The position numbers and the translations under genes were made by a program. Shown piece after piece: positions 34,913-47,660 of a DNA stretch of 64,000 nt. The DNA comes from Stomoxys calcitrans (Eukaryota > Arthropoda > Insecta > Diptera > Muscidae), in NCBI RefSeq assembly GCF_963082655.1, contig NC_081555.1:176808944-176872943 (forward strand). The letters run 5' to 3'. Numbering within the stretch: position 1 is the stretch's first letter; each line of letters starts with the position of its first letter. A model generated the notes under the pieces. That model was not told where the DNA came from. It made no database searches and saw only the letters and a program-made list of their open reading frames with translations.

Positions 34913-35400
34913 TTTTTTCAAATTTTTTTTCCTACAGTTCGGAAGGAATTCTGAACTTTTTCTGGACTGTTTGTCTTAAGGAATTTTTGTTCCGACAGTT
35001 CTGAAAGAACTCGGAACTATTTCTGACTGTCTTTTAATATGGTTCTTTTTTGAATTTCTCTTCCGACAGTTCAGAAGGAATTCTAAACGATTTCTGACCG
35101 TCTTTTCAAATAGGGTTTTTTTTTAATTTTCTTCCGACAGTTCGGAAGGATTTCTGGAATGTTTGTCTGAAGTAATTTTTGTTCCGACAGTTCTGAAAGA
35201 ACTCCGAACGATTTCTGACCGTCTTTTCGTATGGGGTTTTGTTTTGAATTTTTCTTCCGACAGTTCGAAAGAATTTCTGGACTGTTTGTCTGAAGGAATT
35301 TTTGTTCCGACATTTCTGAAAGAATTCTGAACGATGTTTGAACGTTTTTTTTTTTTAATTTTCTTCCAACAGTTCGGAATGAATTCTGAACGAAGACTGA
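34913..35400. repeat. Tandem repeats internal to element E
   Basis: The phrase 'ttccgacagttcggaaggaattctgaac' recurs about every 60 bp, with 'tttctgaccgtctttt' spacers, at about 34935, 34998, 35060, 35135, 35190, 35260, 35320 and 35365. The core ttccgacagttcggaa is itself nearly palindromic. Confidence 0.75.
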
Positions 35401-35817
35401 ACTCCGTGTATGATGTTTGTACAGGAAGTCGGACAAAATTCTACGGTCCGATATCATCACCGCAGCTTTAGCATCTTTGAAGTCCGTTTTGAGCCTATTC
35501 CTGAAAGACTTGAAAAAACCTATTCCGAGATACAAATATTTTTCTCTGCTCAACGGTTACACATCTTTATTTGCTTGCCATTATGTGGTCAATGAAAAAA
35601 ATCAATTCAGTTTGTTGATTAATCTATGGAATCGTCTTAACGAAATCGTTCCGAATTCTGCTCGACATTCTGAGGGAATACGAAAATACTTCCGAAATAG
35701 TTCCAAATTCTTTACGAAGTTTCGGAAGGATCATCTAATTTCTATACGAAATTACTTCCAAAAGCGTTCAGAATTCTTTACAAAGTTTCGGAAAGAACAT
35801 CCAATTTTATTACGAAA

Positions 35818-36872
35818 CTAGCCTAACCAGGCCCGCTACGCTGCGCCTTCTTTAACTCTCTAATATATTTTTAGAGTTGGGGCACTTCGCCCTGAATGTA
35901 TAAGTCGAATAACGTTTTATAGTCTCCAATACCTTTAATTTGATCCCCATATTGTGCCTATCGGTCCACTTTTGGTTTTGAATGGCGTTGTTGGGGTAAG
36001 GGGGAGGAACCGCCCCATCCGATATCTAAAAATAATATAGCCTACGATTCCTTCCAGACAAACTTACACAATGTGTGACAATTTAAAAAAATTTGGTTCA
36101 GCCGATTTTGTTCTACGGAACAAACAAAAAAAAAACCGAGTCCCATATAGTCATGATGGATCATATACCCATTTCAGGTGTTTTTATGGGGTGGGATGAC
36201 CCCCTATACTTTGATCTGATTTTGTATGCCAGATTTGTTATCTATCTACTCCCGAATACCTTTCATTTGAGGTTAATATTGACATGAACGTCCAATATGT
36301 CTGTTTGGGGGAATGTTGGGGTTGGGGCGTCCCGATGGGTACTTAGACCCAAATGTTAATACTATATTTGTATTCTATTTTCCAATACCTTTCATTTGTT
36401 ACCCATATTGTCCCGATCGGCGCACTTTTGATTTAGGGTGGTGTTTTTGGGTAACGGGGAAGGGTCCGCCTCCTCCCAAAATCAACAAATTATATAGCCT
36501 ATTTCTCCTTCCTGACCATAATCGCAATCTACTTCCGAATACCTTACATTTGAGTCCCATATTGTCATGATCCATCAAAAACCCTATTTTAGGGGGTTTT
36601 GGGGTTGGTGCGGCCTCCCAGTTACTTGGACCCAATTTTTAATATGAAATTCGTACTCTGCTCCTGAATACCTTTCATTTGAGTCCCACATTGTTACAAT
36701 CGGTCCACTTTTATTTTTGGATAGTACTTTTGGAGTAAGGGGAAGGGTCCGCCCCCTTCCGATATCAAAAAGTTATATAGCCTATGTTTCCTTCCAGACC
36801 AATCTACACAATCTGCGAAAATTTTAATGTAATCGGTTCAGCCGTTTTTGAGTCTATACGGAACAAACAGAA
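35818..36872 (-). mobile_element. Family D element with a Helitron-like CTAG end
   Basis: Read on the minus strand it ends gcgtagcgggcctggttaggCTAG followed by T at 35818, like the CTRR-T ends of Helitrons with a GC-rich stem just inside. Inner sequence is family D (aatacctttcatttgagtcc). The right border is near 36872, where element E sequence (aattctttacgaagtttcgg) resumes. A second CTAG end is at 37405-37408. Confidence 0.6.
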
Positions 36873-37084
36873 TTCTTTACGAAGTTTCGGCAAGAGATTT
36901 CCCTTTCCGAATTTTCCAAGGTTTTTTTTCAGATTTCTCTCCGAAACTTCGAAGTTTCGTTCCGAAATCATTTCAACCACTCCATATAACTTTGTAAAGA
37001 TTTCGGATCCGTAGTCAGAAGTCGGAATCATCCGAAGTTCGTACAGATTTTGTTGCGATTTCGTAACGATCGGTTTGCTGGGTA

Positions 37085-37404
37085 CACTCTGAATAATTGA
37101 ATGACTATACGAGTGTGTCAGTTTGTGTGTATCTGTGAGGTTAGGCAGTTAATAACATTTAGCATTATGGTAATATTAAATACTTGGTAAATTGATGCTG
37201 CTTTTTGTTTTGTTTGTTATTGATTGAATTATGGATGCATTTACAATCAACAACCACTTTTTACAACTTATTTGGTTTTTTTCTGGTTATTTCTTTATAA
37301 AACCAAACGAAGAACCACTTGCATATATGAACATTTAAAAATATATTATTATTGGTATGTTGACGGACTTGAGGATTGAAAAAAATGTGTTTAATTATAA
37401 GATA
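37085..37404. other. Short unique stretch
   Basis: AT-rich DNA with no recognised gene or repeat between element E and the family D end at 37405. Confidence 0.4.
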
Positions 37405-37992
37405 CTAGCTGGCCCGGTGCGCTTCTTTACACCCTAAAATTGCTATTAATACCCACCACCATAGTATGCTAATCTGATCATTCTGTTTGTAACACCTCGA
37501 AATATTGATCTAAGACCCCATAAAGTATATTTATTCTTGATCGTCCCGATATACTGAGTCGATCTAGCCGTGTCCGCCCGCCACCCGGGTTTTGAAATCA
37601 CGATAGAGGTCGAACACTTGAAATTTTGCGCATACTTCCTATTGAGGTAGGTCATTAGGGATTGCAAATGGGCCATATCGGTTCAGATTTGGATATAGCT
37701 CCCATATAAACCGATCTCTCGATTTGACTTCTTCAGCCCCTGGAAGCCACAATTTGCATCCGATTTGGCTGAAATTTTGCAATAGGTCTAAATCGGTTAA
37801 GAACCTGATATAGTTCCTATATAAACCGATCTTCCAATTTGACTTCTTGAGCCCCTGAAAGCTGCAATTTTTGTCCGATTTGGCTAAAATTTTGCGCATA
37901 GTGATCTGTTATCACTTCCAACAACTGTACATGGTACGGTCCAAATCGGTCTATAGCCTGATATAGCTCCCACATAAACCGATCTCTCGAGA
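37405..37992 (-). mobile_element. Family D tip followed by a family B element, truncated
   Basis: 37405-37445 is only the CTAG end of family D (ctagctggcccggtgcgctt). From about 37448 a minus-sense family B element begins with taCCCACCACCatag and continues with units (gatatagctcccatataaac) until 37992, where family D-like DNA takes over. Its 5' palindrome is missing. Confidence 0.65.
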
Positions 37993-38665
37993 GAATCCTC
38001 GACACTTGGAGGCAAATTTTTGTATAAAGTTCGAACTTTTCTCTTAAATGCCTTTCATTTGATACCCATATTGTCTCAATCGGTAAACATTTTCATTTGG
38101 GGTGGGGAATCCCCTTTATCCAGATTTGTACTCTACTTCCAATTACCAATTACCAATTTGATACCCATATTGCCTCAATCGGTAAATATGTAATTTTTGG
38201 GATGTTTTTTTAGGGTGGGCGGCCCCACAGCACTTGGTGACAAATTTTTATAAGAAGTTGTACTCTACTCTTAAATACCTTTCATTTGGTACCCGTATTG
38301 TCCCAATCGGCAAACATGTCCGTTTGGATGGGTTTTTGTGTGGGGAGTAATTTGACCAGGGCTGCGAAATCGACTGGAGTCGAGTTTTTGAGGCCGGAGT
38401 CGGACCATTGAGCCGGAGTCGGAGTTTTTGCCGATTGGGTCAACATGGATATGAAAGGTATTCAAGAGTAGAGTATAACTTGATATAAAAATCTGACACC
38501 AAGTGCCGTGGGGCCGTCCCACCCCTAAAAATATTCCAAAAATGACATATTTACCGATTGAGGTAATATGGGCCAGTCGAGTTTTTGTGGTCGAAGTCGG
38601 ACTCGGACCATTGAGCCGGAGTCGGAGTTTTTGACCCGGGGTCGAAGTCGAGGGCTAGAATCCGC
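37993..38665. repeat. Family D fragments with two CGGAGTCG repeat patches
   Basis: Family D phrases (cctttcatttgatacccatattgtc) alternate with 'ggagtcggagttttt' patches at 38358-38440 and 38575-38665. Non-coding. Confidence 0.65.
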
Positions 38666-38779
38666 AGCCCTTAATTTGACCCCAAAATTGTATAACAATT
38701 TTGTGTTTCTGGGTTACCATAAGGCGACATAAAAAAATTTGCTTCAATCGGTGCACCCATCTCCGAAATCTGACGTTTT

Positions 38780-39010
38780 TGAAATTTGAGGGAAGGGGAG
38801 GATCCGCCACATCTATTATGCATGGAGTCTCAATAAGATCGCGGCATCTCTTTACAGGATGATCCTGGAATAGCTTTAAACGGATTTTACGCACTGCGAC
38901 ACACAGCTCTTCCACTTTTGGCAGTCGGTTCTCTGTAATAATTTCAATGTCTCCCAAAAAATATCCTATGGGATTGAGGTAAGGAGACTAAGCAGGTCAC
39001 GGCTTAAGCA
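38780..39010 (-). pseudogene. Tc1-like transposase C-terminal remnant
   Basis: Minus-strand translation gives SPYLNPIGYFLGDIE, a decayed form of the SPDLNPIE-W-GD signature around the last catalytic residue of Tc1-like transposases, then ENRLPKVEELCVAVRKI. The expected catalytic Glu is replaced by Gly and a stop lies just upstream. The N-terminal part is missing. Confidence 0.72.
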
Positions 39011-39289
39011 GAATCCCATTGACTTGAAATACATAAATCTCCAATGTATCAATACTTTTGCTCAACCATATTTAACTCTCTTTTTGGCAAATTTCGATTT
39101 ATTTTATGTATTGGGAAGGCTGGCGGACGTCAGCCCTGTTCTATCATATAATTCAATTTTATATTCATCGGTCTACATTTTAATTTTTAAATCAGTCCTT
39201 AAGTAGACTAAACTGACTTTTTCTATGTCAGACATGGTGCCATTCTTGGACTTTTTCGAATAAGTTACTTTCCAACCACAGTATTCTAA

Positions 39290-40536
39290 TAATGTCACCA
39301 ACTACTGCTCAAACTCAAACAGCATGCCTGCATGCATGTCAAGGGAAGGTCGGTGCAGACTGCCCTGCACGAGGTTGTGCATAAAATAGAAGAATCCTTC
39401 GATGCCAAGACGTACACATTGGCGGTATGCATTGACTTCGATGGGGCTTTTAACAATGTCCTGATCGACACACTGATCCAATCCATAGACCAATTCCGGG
39501 TAGATCGGGGTTTTAGAGACTCGATAAGCAACTAGCTAAGAACAGGTGGATTAATTATGGGTCCCATGACATAAATATATGGGAGAAAATGAGGCAGGGC
39601 ACGCCACAGAGGAGCATGTTATCGCCACTCCTATGGGTGACCACCATAAATGACCAGAGGAGGGATTTGAACCCGTATCCTACGCAGACGATGTTATAAT
39701 ACTTCTTAGTGCTAAAGATCCGAATCAGCTATGTAGAAGAGCCGAAGGGCTGGGATAGACCCAGGAGTCTCAATGTTAACCTAAAAATACCGAAATCTGC
39801 TTGTTCACGAGGAAGTCAAAGGTGGACCAATTTAATAGAATAGAACGATTTCGATATCTGACAAGTTCAAGTGTCACATTCAGGAGCGTACCGAGAAGAC
39901 TCACAGACGTAGGCTCGAAATGGGGCCTGAATCCGAGGATAGCCCACTGGTTCTACAGGAGCGTGATAATACCAATACTTTCTTATGCCTCAGTATTTTG
40001 GTGGACTGCAAGGAGAAAAAGCGCAATGTTAGTATAGAACAGGTTCAGAGAACATGATGTCTTGGCATAGGCGGAGCGATGAGGGCCATGCCCACTAGGC
40101 ATACAGATAAAGTGTGAGACAGCCATTGCGGCTATGAGACTTAAGTCGATGAGAGAGTGGATAGAGTAGAGGAGCAGATCATACCATCGCGGTATAATCG
40201 AGGCGTCGATATGAACTCCGGATGGATTAGAAGAGGTTTCTGATTGTATACCTGAGATGAGACTTGAGGTCGAGTGCAATACACTGCTACCAGAGCCACA
40301 TTCTTGGATTGACGGAACTCTGGTATTGCCATCTGGGAGATCAAGCTACACAGATGAATCAAGGCTAGAGGACAGAGTGGACCTGGGGGTCTACATTGAG
40401 AACCCAGGTACTGAGAATTATTTTCGACTGCCCAAAAATACGATCCTGCAGGCAGAGACCCGGACGATCACGGAATGGGTGAGGTGGTGTGGTGTTCACG
40501 TAAGGACGACGAGTGCGAACATCTTTTCGGACAGTT
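39290..40536 (+). mobile_element. Non-LTR retrotransposon, RT to RNase H (copy L3)
   Basis: + strand: finger/palm segment (QTALHEVVHKIEESF, then CIDFDGAFNNV with the first catalytic Asp), the ADD region near 39687, the thumb (NPRIAHWFYRSVIIPILSYASVFWWT) and the beginning of RNase H (RSSYTDESRLEDRV, GVHVRTTSANIFSDS). Multiple frameshifts. It stops in RNase H at 40536, where an inverted copy starts. Confidence 0.85.
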
Positions 40537-41165
40537 AACTGTCCGCACCCTCTTTTCAACCTAACAGTTCTAGTTGTGCACAGTCGATGCCCCACATTAA
40601 CACCATACCACATAAAACATTCCGTGATCGCCCGAATCCATGCGTTCATTATGAACTTTGAGATGGTAATGCCAGAGTTCCGGCAATCCAAAACTGTGCC
40701 GCTGGCAGCAGTGCCTCGCACTCGACCTCAAGTATCGTGTCCGATCCGAAACGTATTCCATTCTATGCAGGTTTACTATCGTCGTCGCGGTGGTAACTGC
40801 AGCTACTATCCTATATCCATTCTCCCATCGCTTTAAGTGTCATAGCCCCCGTGACAGCTTCATACCGGAGATGGAAAAGTAAGTATTATAGTACCGCACC
40901 GTACCGTTAGTACTATAGTTCCCAGCGAACGATTAAGCTCCTTATCTGCGCTTAGCGTCTTGACACATCAGAGCGATTTTATGTGAATTTTTGTTTTTTT
41001 GCCCTATAGGTTGAGGAGGGTATGGCACTACAAGTTAAATTATTTATCTAAGATCACTTCCAAATATTTGACCTTGTCGAATATCGAATCGTTATGTTGA
41101 AGAAACGCGGCGCTTCAAATTGGCTTTCAGTTTTCTCTGGGTTCTAGCCCAGCCGTATGCCATCG
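40537..41165 (-). mobile_element. Non-LTR retrotransposon, inverted partner of L3
   Basis: On the minus strand, 41165-41040 reads an AYGWARTQRKLK-like thumb and then the 'tcgatattcgacaaggtcaaat' region; 40840-40537 reads the spacer and RNase H start (WIRAITECFMWYGVNV). The order is RT to RNase H, so this is a minus-strand copy meeting L3 tail to tail. Confidence 0.7.
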
Positions 41166-41261
41166 CCAAAAGACTTTACCTTGAACGGCATTGATGCAAA
41201 ATTGGGCCTTACAAATAGATTATTTGAACCGGAACCGCGTGCAACATTTTGGTGAAACTAT

Positions 41262-42625
<1,364 letters not shown>

Positions 42626-42631
42626 TTAACG

Positions 42632-42830
42632 AATAAAAACGTGCAATGTTCGACCCAATCGAAATTCGAGAAGCCACCACCACAGATTCTACAAAAAACT
42701 CCCACAAATGAACTCCCATCTCCTTAAGTCTCATAGCCGTAGTGGCTAGCTCACACTTAATCTCTATGTCAATGGGTCGGATATCTAGAATAGTCTCCCG
42801 TGCCCTAGTGGATGTGGTCCTCATTGTTTC
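42632..42830 (-). mobile_element. Non-LTR retrotransposon fragment (copy L4)
   Basis: Minus-strand frame MRTTSTRARETILDIRPIDIEIK matches the RT-RNase H spacer of copy L2 (11496-11570). Only this about 200-bp piece is present. Confidence 0.8.
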
Positions 42831-42943
42831 TTCATTTCCCTCTCAGTTGTTCGGGTTAGTCCCTTGTCACTTTGCCTATCCCTCAACAAGTTAAATAAGG
42901 GACGTTTGAACAGATTTTAATTAAAATATATAGCGGATATTCT

Positions 42944-44154
42944 ATTGCCCAAAAAGTAATTGCGGATTTTTTAAAAGAAAGTAAATGCATTTTTAATAAA
43001 ACTTAGAATGAACTTTAATCAAATATACTTTTTATACCCTCCACCATAAGATGGGGGGTATACTAATATCGTCATTCTGTTTGTAACTATTCGAAATATT
43101 CGTCTGAGACCCCATAAAGTATATATATTCTTGATCGTCGCGACATTTTATGTCGATCTAGCCATGTCCGTCCGTCCGTCTGTCTGTCGAAAGCACGCAA
43201 ACTTCCGAAGGAGTAAAGCTAGCCGCTTGAAATTTTGCACAAATACTTCTTATTAGTTTAGGTTGGTTGGTATTGTAAATGGGCCATATCGGTTCATGTT
43301 TTGATATAGCTGCCATATAAACCGATCTTGGGTCTTGACTTCTTGAGCCTCTAGAGTGCGCAATTCTTATTCCATTAGGATTAAATTTTGCACGACGTGT
43401 TTTGTTATGATATCCAACAACTGTGCCAAGTATGGTTTAAATCGGTCAATAACCTGATATGCTGCATATAAACCGATCTTGGGTCTTAACTTCTTGAGCC
43501 TCTAGAGGGCGCAATTCTTATCCGATTGGAATGAAATTTTGCACGACGTGTTTTGTTATGATATTCAACAACTTCGCCAAGTATGGTTCAAATCGGTCCA
43601 AAACCTGATATAGCTGCCATATAAACCGATCTTGGGTCTTGACTTCTTGAGCCTCTGGAGTGCGCAATTATTATCCGATTTGCCTGAAATTATGTACTAC
43701 GGATCCTCTCATGGCCATCAACATAGGTGATTATTATGATCTGAATCGGTCTATAGCCCGATACAGCTCCCATATAAATCGATCTCTCTATTTTACTTCT
43801 TGAGCTCTCAAAGGGCGCAATTCTTATTCGAATTGGCTGACATTTTACACAGGTCTCCAACATGTAATAATATAATAATAGCAGAGCAAATCTTTTCTTA
43901 TATCCTTTTTTGCCTAAGAAGAGATGCCGGGAGAAGAACTCGGCAAATGCGATCCATGGTGGAGGGTATGTAAGATTCGGCCCGGCCGAACTTAGCACGC
44001 TTTTACTTGTTTTACCCTTTTTTTCTAAAGCAAGCTAAAAGTAACAGCTGATAACTGACAGAAGAAAGAATGCAATTACAGAGTCACAAGCTGTGAAAAA
44101 ATTTGTCAACGCCGACTATATGAAAAATCCGCAATTACTTTTTGGGCAACCCAA
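42944..44154 (+). mobile_element. Mariner MITE split by a family B element
   Basis: The two halves, 42944-43030 (ttgcccaaaaagtaattgcg, gaactttaatcaaatatac) and 44013-44154 (taaagcaagctaaaagtaac, aatccgcaattactttttgg), together match the full MITE at 48623-48862. The left TIR has lost its outer 5 bp. A family B element fills the gap. Confidence 0.9.
43031..44012 (-). mobile_element. Family B Helentron-like element inserted in the MITE
   Basis: Left (3') end ATACCCTCCACCATAAG, right (5') end ATGGTGGAGGGTATGTAAG followed by the palindrome attcggcccggccgaac and cttttacttgtt: 13 bp of matching inverted motif. The insertion lies within the run of T after 'caaatatac' of the MITE, with no target-site duplication. 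Confidence 0.9.
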
Positions 44155-45535
44155 TATTTCACAGTTTTTTGGATTTTTTTCACTAAGTGCATTTGGCTTA
44201 TATCACAAATTCCATAAAATTAAATTGTTTTTACAATGAAATTACACCATTATAAGTTTTTTATCAACACTGCTTTGTTGTTGGTTGACATTTCATTTCT
44301 ATCATTATGAAATTGTCTATGCTTGGCGAAGATTTCTAACCAGAATTTTTCATTTCAAACCAACAAAATTAAGAAACAACAAAAAAAAGATGTGCCAAGT
44401 ATAGTTTAATAAGGTAGAAATATGAATGAATAAAATATTTAAGGGGGCGGTGATGAGGGAGACCGCTAGGTGGCAGTGGGGAGATAAGTACTCATGCCAT
44501 TGTAGACCCACAAACATTTAAGTAACGATATTGATGAGGTTACTGGTGCTGCTGTTGCTGTTGCGGCAGATGATGAAGATGAGCTTGGACAGCCAGAGTC
44601 CGCCACGCCGATCATGAACATATTGCGAAAATTGTTTTGTTTTCTCATCCTAAATGATTTATACTAAAATATTTAGTAAGCATTAAGAGTGACTTAGTGA
44701 CTGACTTCAAGTACCTGGCATGATGACTAAATAGGCGATGCACGATCGAACAGCCAAGCGAAAAGATTTTGAGGACGTTTGCCAACAGCATCTATGCCAC
44801 AGCATCACCACCACCCTCTTCTCATTCCGCTATTGTCATACACCGATGATGATGGCATGCTATGCCGAATCTCTTGGCAAAGGGGACGAATGCATTTATT
44901 TGTCGCTCTGTACTTGGAGCTGTTTGCGGTTGCATGTGCGCACTTCTATAAACAGCAAAAATTGGGGATAAATGCCTCACCCAGGCACGTTTTTGAAGGT
45001 TACAAGCTCAGTGAGTTTGCCATTCATACACATAGCCCACTCGTTGCAGTTAAGTATGAGACCACTAAAGGTACTTGATAAGGGTAATTCTTCACAAGAC
45101 TACCGAGGATGAACGGACAGACATATGGATGATGACGATGAGGACAACAACGCTGTAAATTTGTTTAGTGGTTGTATGACATAGCCAAACTAATGATGAT
45201 CGTACACATAGCATGAACACAGTGCTACGAGGCAATAAAAATATGAAATATGTGACAAGAATTTGCTACTTGAGGCAAATAAAACAACGATTTGATAGCC
45301 AAAGCAGTTACATTGTAGTTTTTATATTTGGCGGCAAGATAATTGTTTTGTTTTTGACATATGATGTGCAGCTATCTTTTTTAGGACTCAAATTAGTGTG
45401 AGCAAGACTAAAGTCACGTGTGCAAATTGAAAATGTCATTGGGAAAAACTTGGGTTTTATATGGTGAGAATTTGCCAAGGGCGTCCGGAACTCAGACACT
45501 CCAAGGTACTTTGATTTGATGTTTATAACGACAAC
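44155..45535. other. Unique-looking DNA
   Basis: No supported gene. Trinucleotide-rich patches (GCTGCT/GATGAT near 44545-44580) and several unsupported short frames (44779-45078, 45213-45401). No splice-consistent model or domain found. Confidence 0.45.
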
Positions 45536-45964
45536 CAAAGGACGGTGGTATATTCAGTTTGTGATTCCATTTGCAATAAATCGATATGTCCATATCAGAT
45601 CCTATATGGTAGATATATTCCTAATCGATGTAAAATTCAAACTCTGTCTAGCCATTTCCGTCTGTCTAACGGTTTAATAATTTCAAAAATTATTGGGTTG
45701 CCCAAAAAGTAATTGCGAATTTTTCATATAGTCGGCGTTGACAAATTTTTGCACAGCTTGTGACTTTGTAATTGCATTCTTTCTTCTGTCAGTTATCAGC
45801 TGTTACTTTTGGCTTGCTTTAGAAAAAAAGTGTAAAAAAAGTATATTTGATTAAAGTTCATTCTAAGTTTTATTAAAAATGCATTTACTCTCTTTTAAAA
45901 AATCCGCAATTACTTTTTAAGCAACCCTATAATATATAGAACTGAAACTTTGCACACATACTTT
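45536..45964 (-). mobile_element. Family A 3' fragment interrupted by a MITE
   Basis: 45536-45692 reads the family A 3' region (ggacggtggtatattcag, cgatatgtccatatcag, gccatttccgtctgtct); it resumes after the MITE as 'actgaaactttgcacac' (45940-45964). Confidence 0.7.
45693..45929 (-). mobile_element. Mariner MITE, essentially complete
   Basis: Starts TTGGGTTGCCCAAAAAGTAA after TA and ends aatccgcaattacttttta-gcaaccc before TA; 237 bp with about 28-bp imperfect TIRs. Internal sequence matches the ORF end and 3' UTR of the mariner fragment at 13240-13339. Confidence 0.92.
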
Positions 45965-47660
45965 TTTATACCCACCACTGAATGCTGGGGATATATTCAT
46001 TTTGTCATCGAAATATCCATTTCCGACCCTATAAAGTATATATACTCTTGATCAGCGTAAAAATCGAAGACGATCTAGACATGTCCGTCCGTCTGTCTGT
46101 TGAAATCACGCTACAGTCTTTAAAAATAGAGATATTGATTATTTTTTTGTCCATAAGCAGGTTAAGTTCGAAGATGGGCTATATCGGACTATATCTTGAT
46201 TTAGCCCCCATATACACCGATCCGCCGATTTAGGGTCCTAGGCCCATAAAAGCCACATTTCTTATCCGATTTTGCTGATATTTGAGACAGTGAGTTGTGT
46301 TAGGCCCTTCGACATCATTCGTCAATTTGGCCCAGATCGGGTCAGATTTGGATACAGCTGTCATATAGACCGATCCGCCGATTAAGGATGTTAGGCCCAT
46401 AAAAACCACATTCATTATCCGATTTTGCTGACATTTGGGACAGTGAGTTGTGTTAGGCCCTTCGACATCATTTGCCAATTTGACCCAGATCGGGTCAGAT
46501 TTGGATATAGCTGTCATATAGACTGATCCTCCGATTTAGGGTCTTAGACCCATAAAAGCCACATTTATTATCCAATTTTGGTGAAATCTGTGACAGTGAG
46601 TTATGTTAGGTCGACATCATTCGTCAATTTGGCCCAGATCGGGTCAGATTTGGATATAGCTGTCATATAGACCGATCCGCCGATTTAGGGTCCTAGGCCC
46701 ATAAAAGCAACATTTCTTGTCCGATTTTGCTGAAATTTGTGACAGTGAGTTGTGTACGGCCCTTCGACATCCTTCTTCAATTTGGCCGCGATCGGTCCAG
46801 ATTTGGATATAGCTGTTATATAGACCGATCCGCCGATTTAGGGTCCTAGGCCCATAAAAGCAACATTTCTTGTCCGATTTTGCTGAAATTTGGGACAGTA
46901 AGTTATGTTAGGCCACTCGACATTCTTCTTCAATTTGGCCCCGATCGGTCCAGATTTGGATATGGCTATCATAGAGACCGATCTACCGATTTAAGGTCCT
47001 GGCCCCATAAAAGGCGCATTTATTGTCCGTTTTCACCGAAATTTAGGACAGGGAGTTGTGTTAGGCCCTTCGACATCTTTCTTCAATTTGGCCTAGTTCG
47101 GTCCAGATTTGGATATAGCTGTCATTTAGACCGATCTCTCGATGTAAGGTTTTGGGTCCATAAAAGGTGCATTTATTGTCCGATTTCGCCGAAATTTGGG
47201 ACAGCGAGATGTGTAAAGCTCTTCAACAAATTTCTGTATTTTGGCCCAGATCTATCCAGATTTGGATATAGCTGCCATATCGACCAATCTTTCGATTTCA
47301 TGTTTTGGGCCCATATAAGGCGCATTTATAATCCGATTTCGCTGAAATTGGACACAGTGACTTATGTTGGGCTTTTCGACATCTGTGTCGTATATGGTTA
47401 AGATCGGTCTATATTTGGATATAACTACGAAAAAGACCAATATTTTGTTCTACAAAATTGAACAATGACTTGTACTTATTAGACAACTAAATGTCCGTGA
47501 GGAATTTGGTCCGAATCGGACCATATTTCGATTTAGCTTCTATGAGGGCATAAATTATGCTTTTTCACCGGATTATTACGAAAGATTGTTTATATATATA
47601 CCCGAGGCGGTGGGTATCCAAAGTTCAGCCCAACCGAATTTAATGACTTTTACTTGATTT
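45965..47660 (-). mobile_element. Family A Helentron-like element, complete, many 153-bp units
   Basis: Left end tataCCCACCACTgaatgc (45969), GTCY block at 46083-46098, right end gaggcggtgggtatcc and palindrome remnant gttcagcccaaccgaat. The unit landmark gatatagctgtcatatagac recurs at 46360, 46513, 46662, 46815, 46968, 47121 and 47274: spacing 153 bp except one 149. The 173-aa frame is unit read-through. Confidence 0.88.

Larger units (their letters stand above)
33312..37082. mobile_element. TIR element E (CCCAGCAAACC), host to three nested insertions
   Basis: Perfect 11-bp terminal inverted repeats CCCAGCAAACC (33312-33322) and GGTTTGCTGGG (37072-37082), flanked by TA on both sides (33310-33311, 37083-37084). 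Its own DNA (33312-33424, 34913-35817, 36873-37082) is a mass of 'ttccgacagttcggaaggaattctgaac' style palindromic repeats. It is broken by a mariner MITE fragment, a family B element and a family D element. No transposase is visible, so it is non-autonomous. Confidence 0.75.

Noticed and set aside
35083..35821. 156-aa minus and 134-aa plus frames
   Set aside because: Both lie in the palindromic tandem repeats of element E; repeated peptides (QKSFGVLSELSEQKLLQ) reflect the DNA repeats.
44738..45078. Overlapping frames of 77 and 99 aa
   Set aside because: The two frames overlap in different phases and neither shows motif or coding bias.
46880..47401. 173-aa open frame (and similar long frames at 5064, 15586, 62315)
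   Set aside because: They read through 153-bp element units; the unit is a multiple of three, so a stop-free unit gives a long frame. There is no start context, no splice signal and no protein domain.
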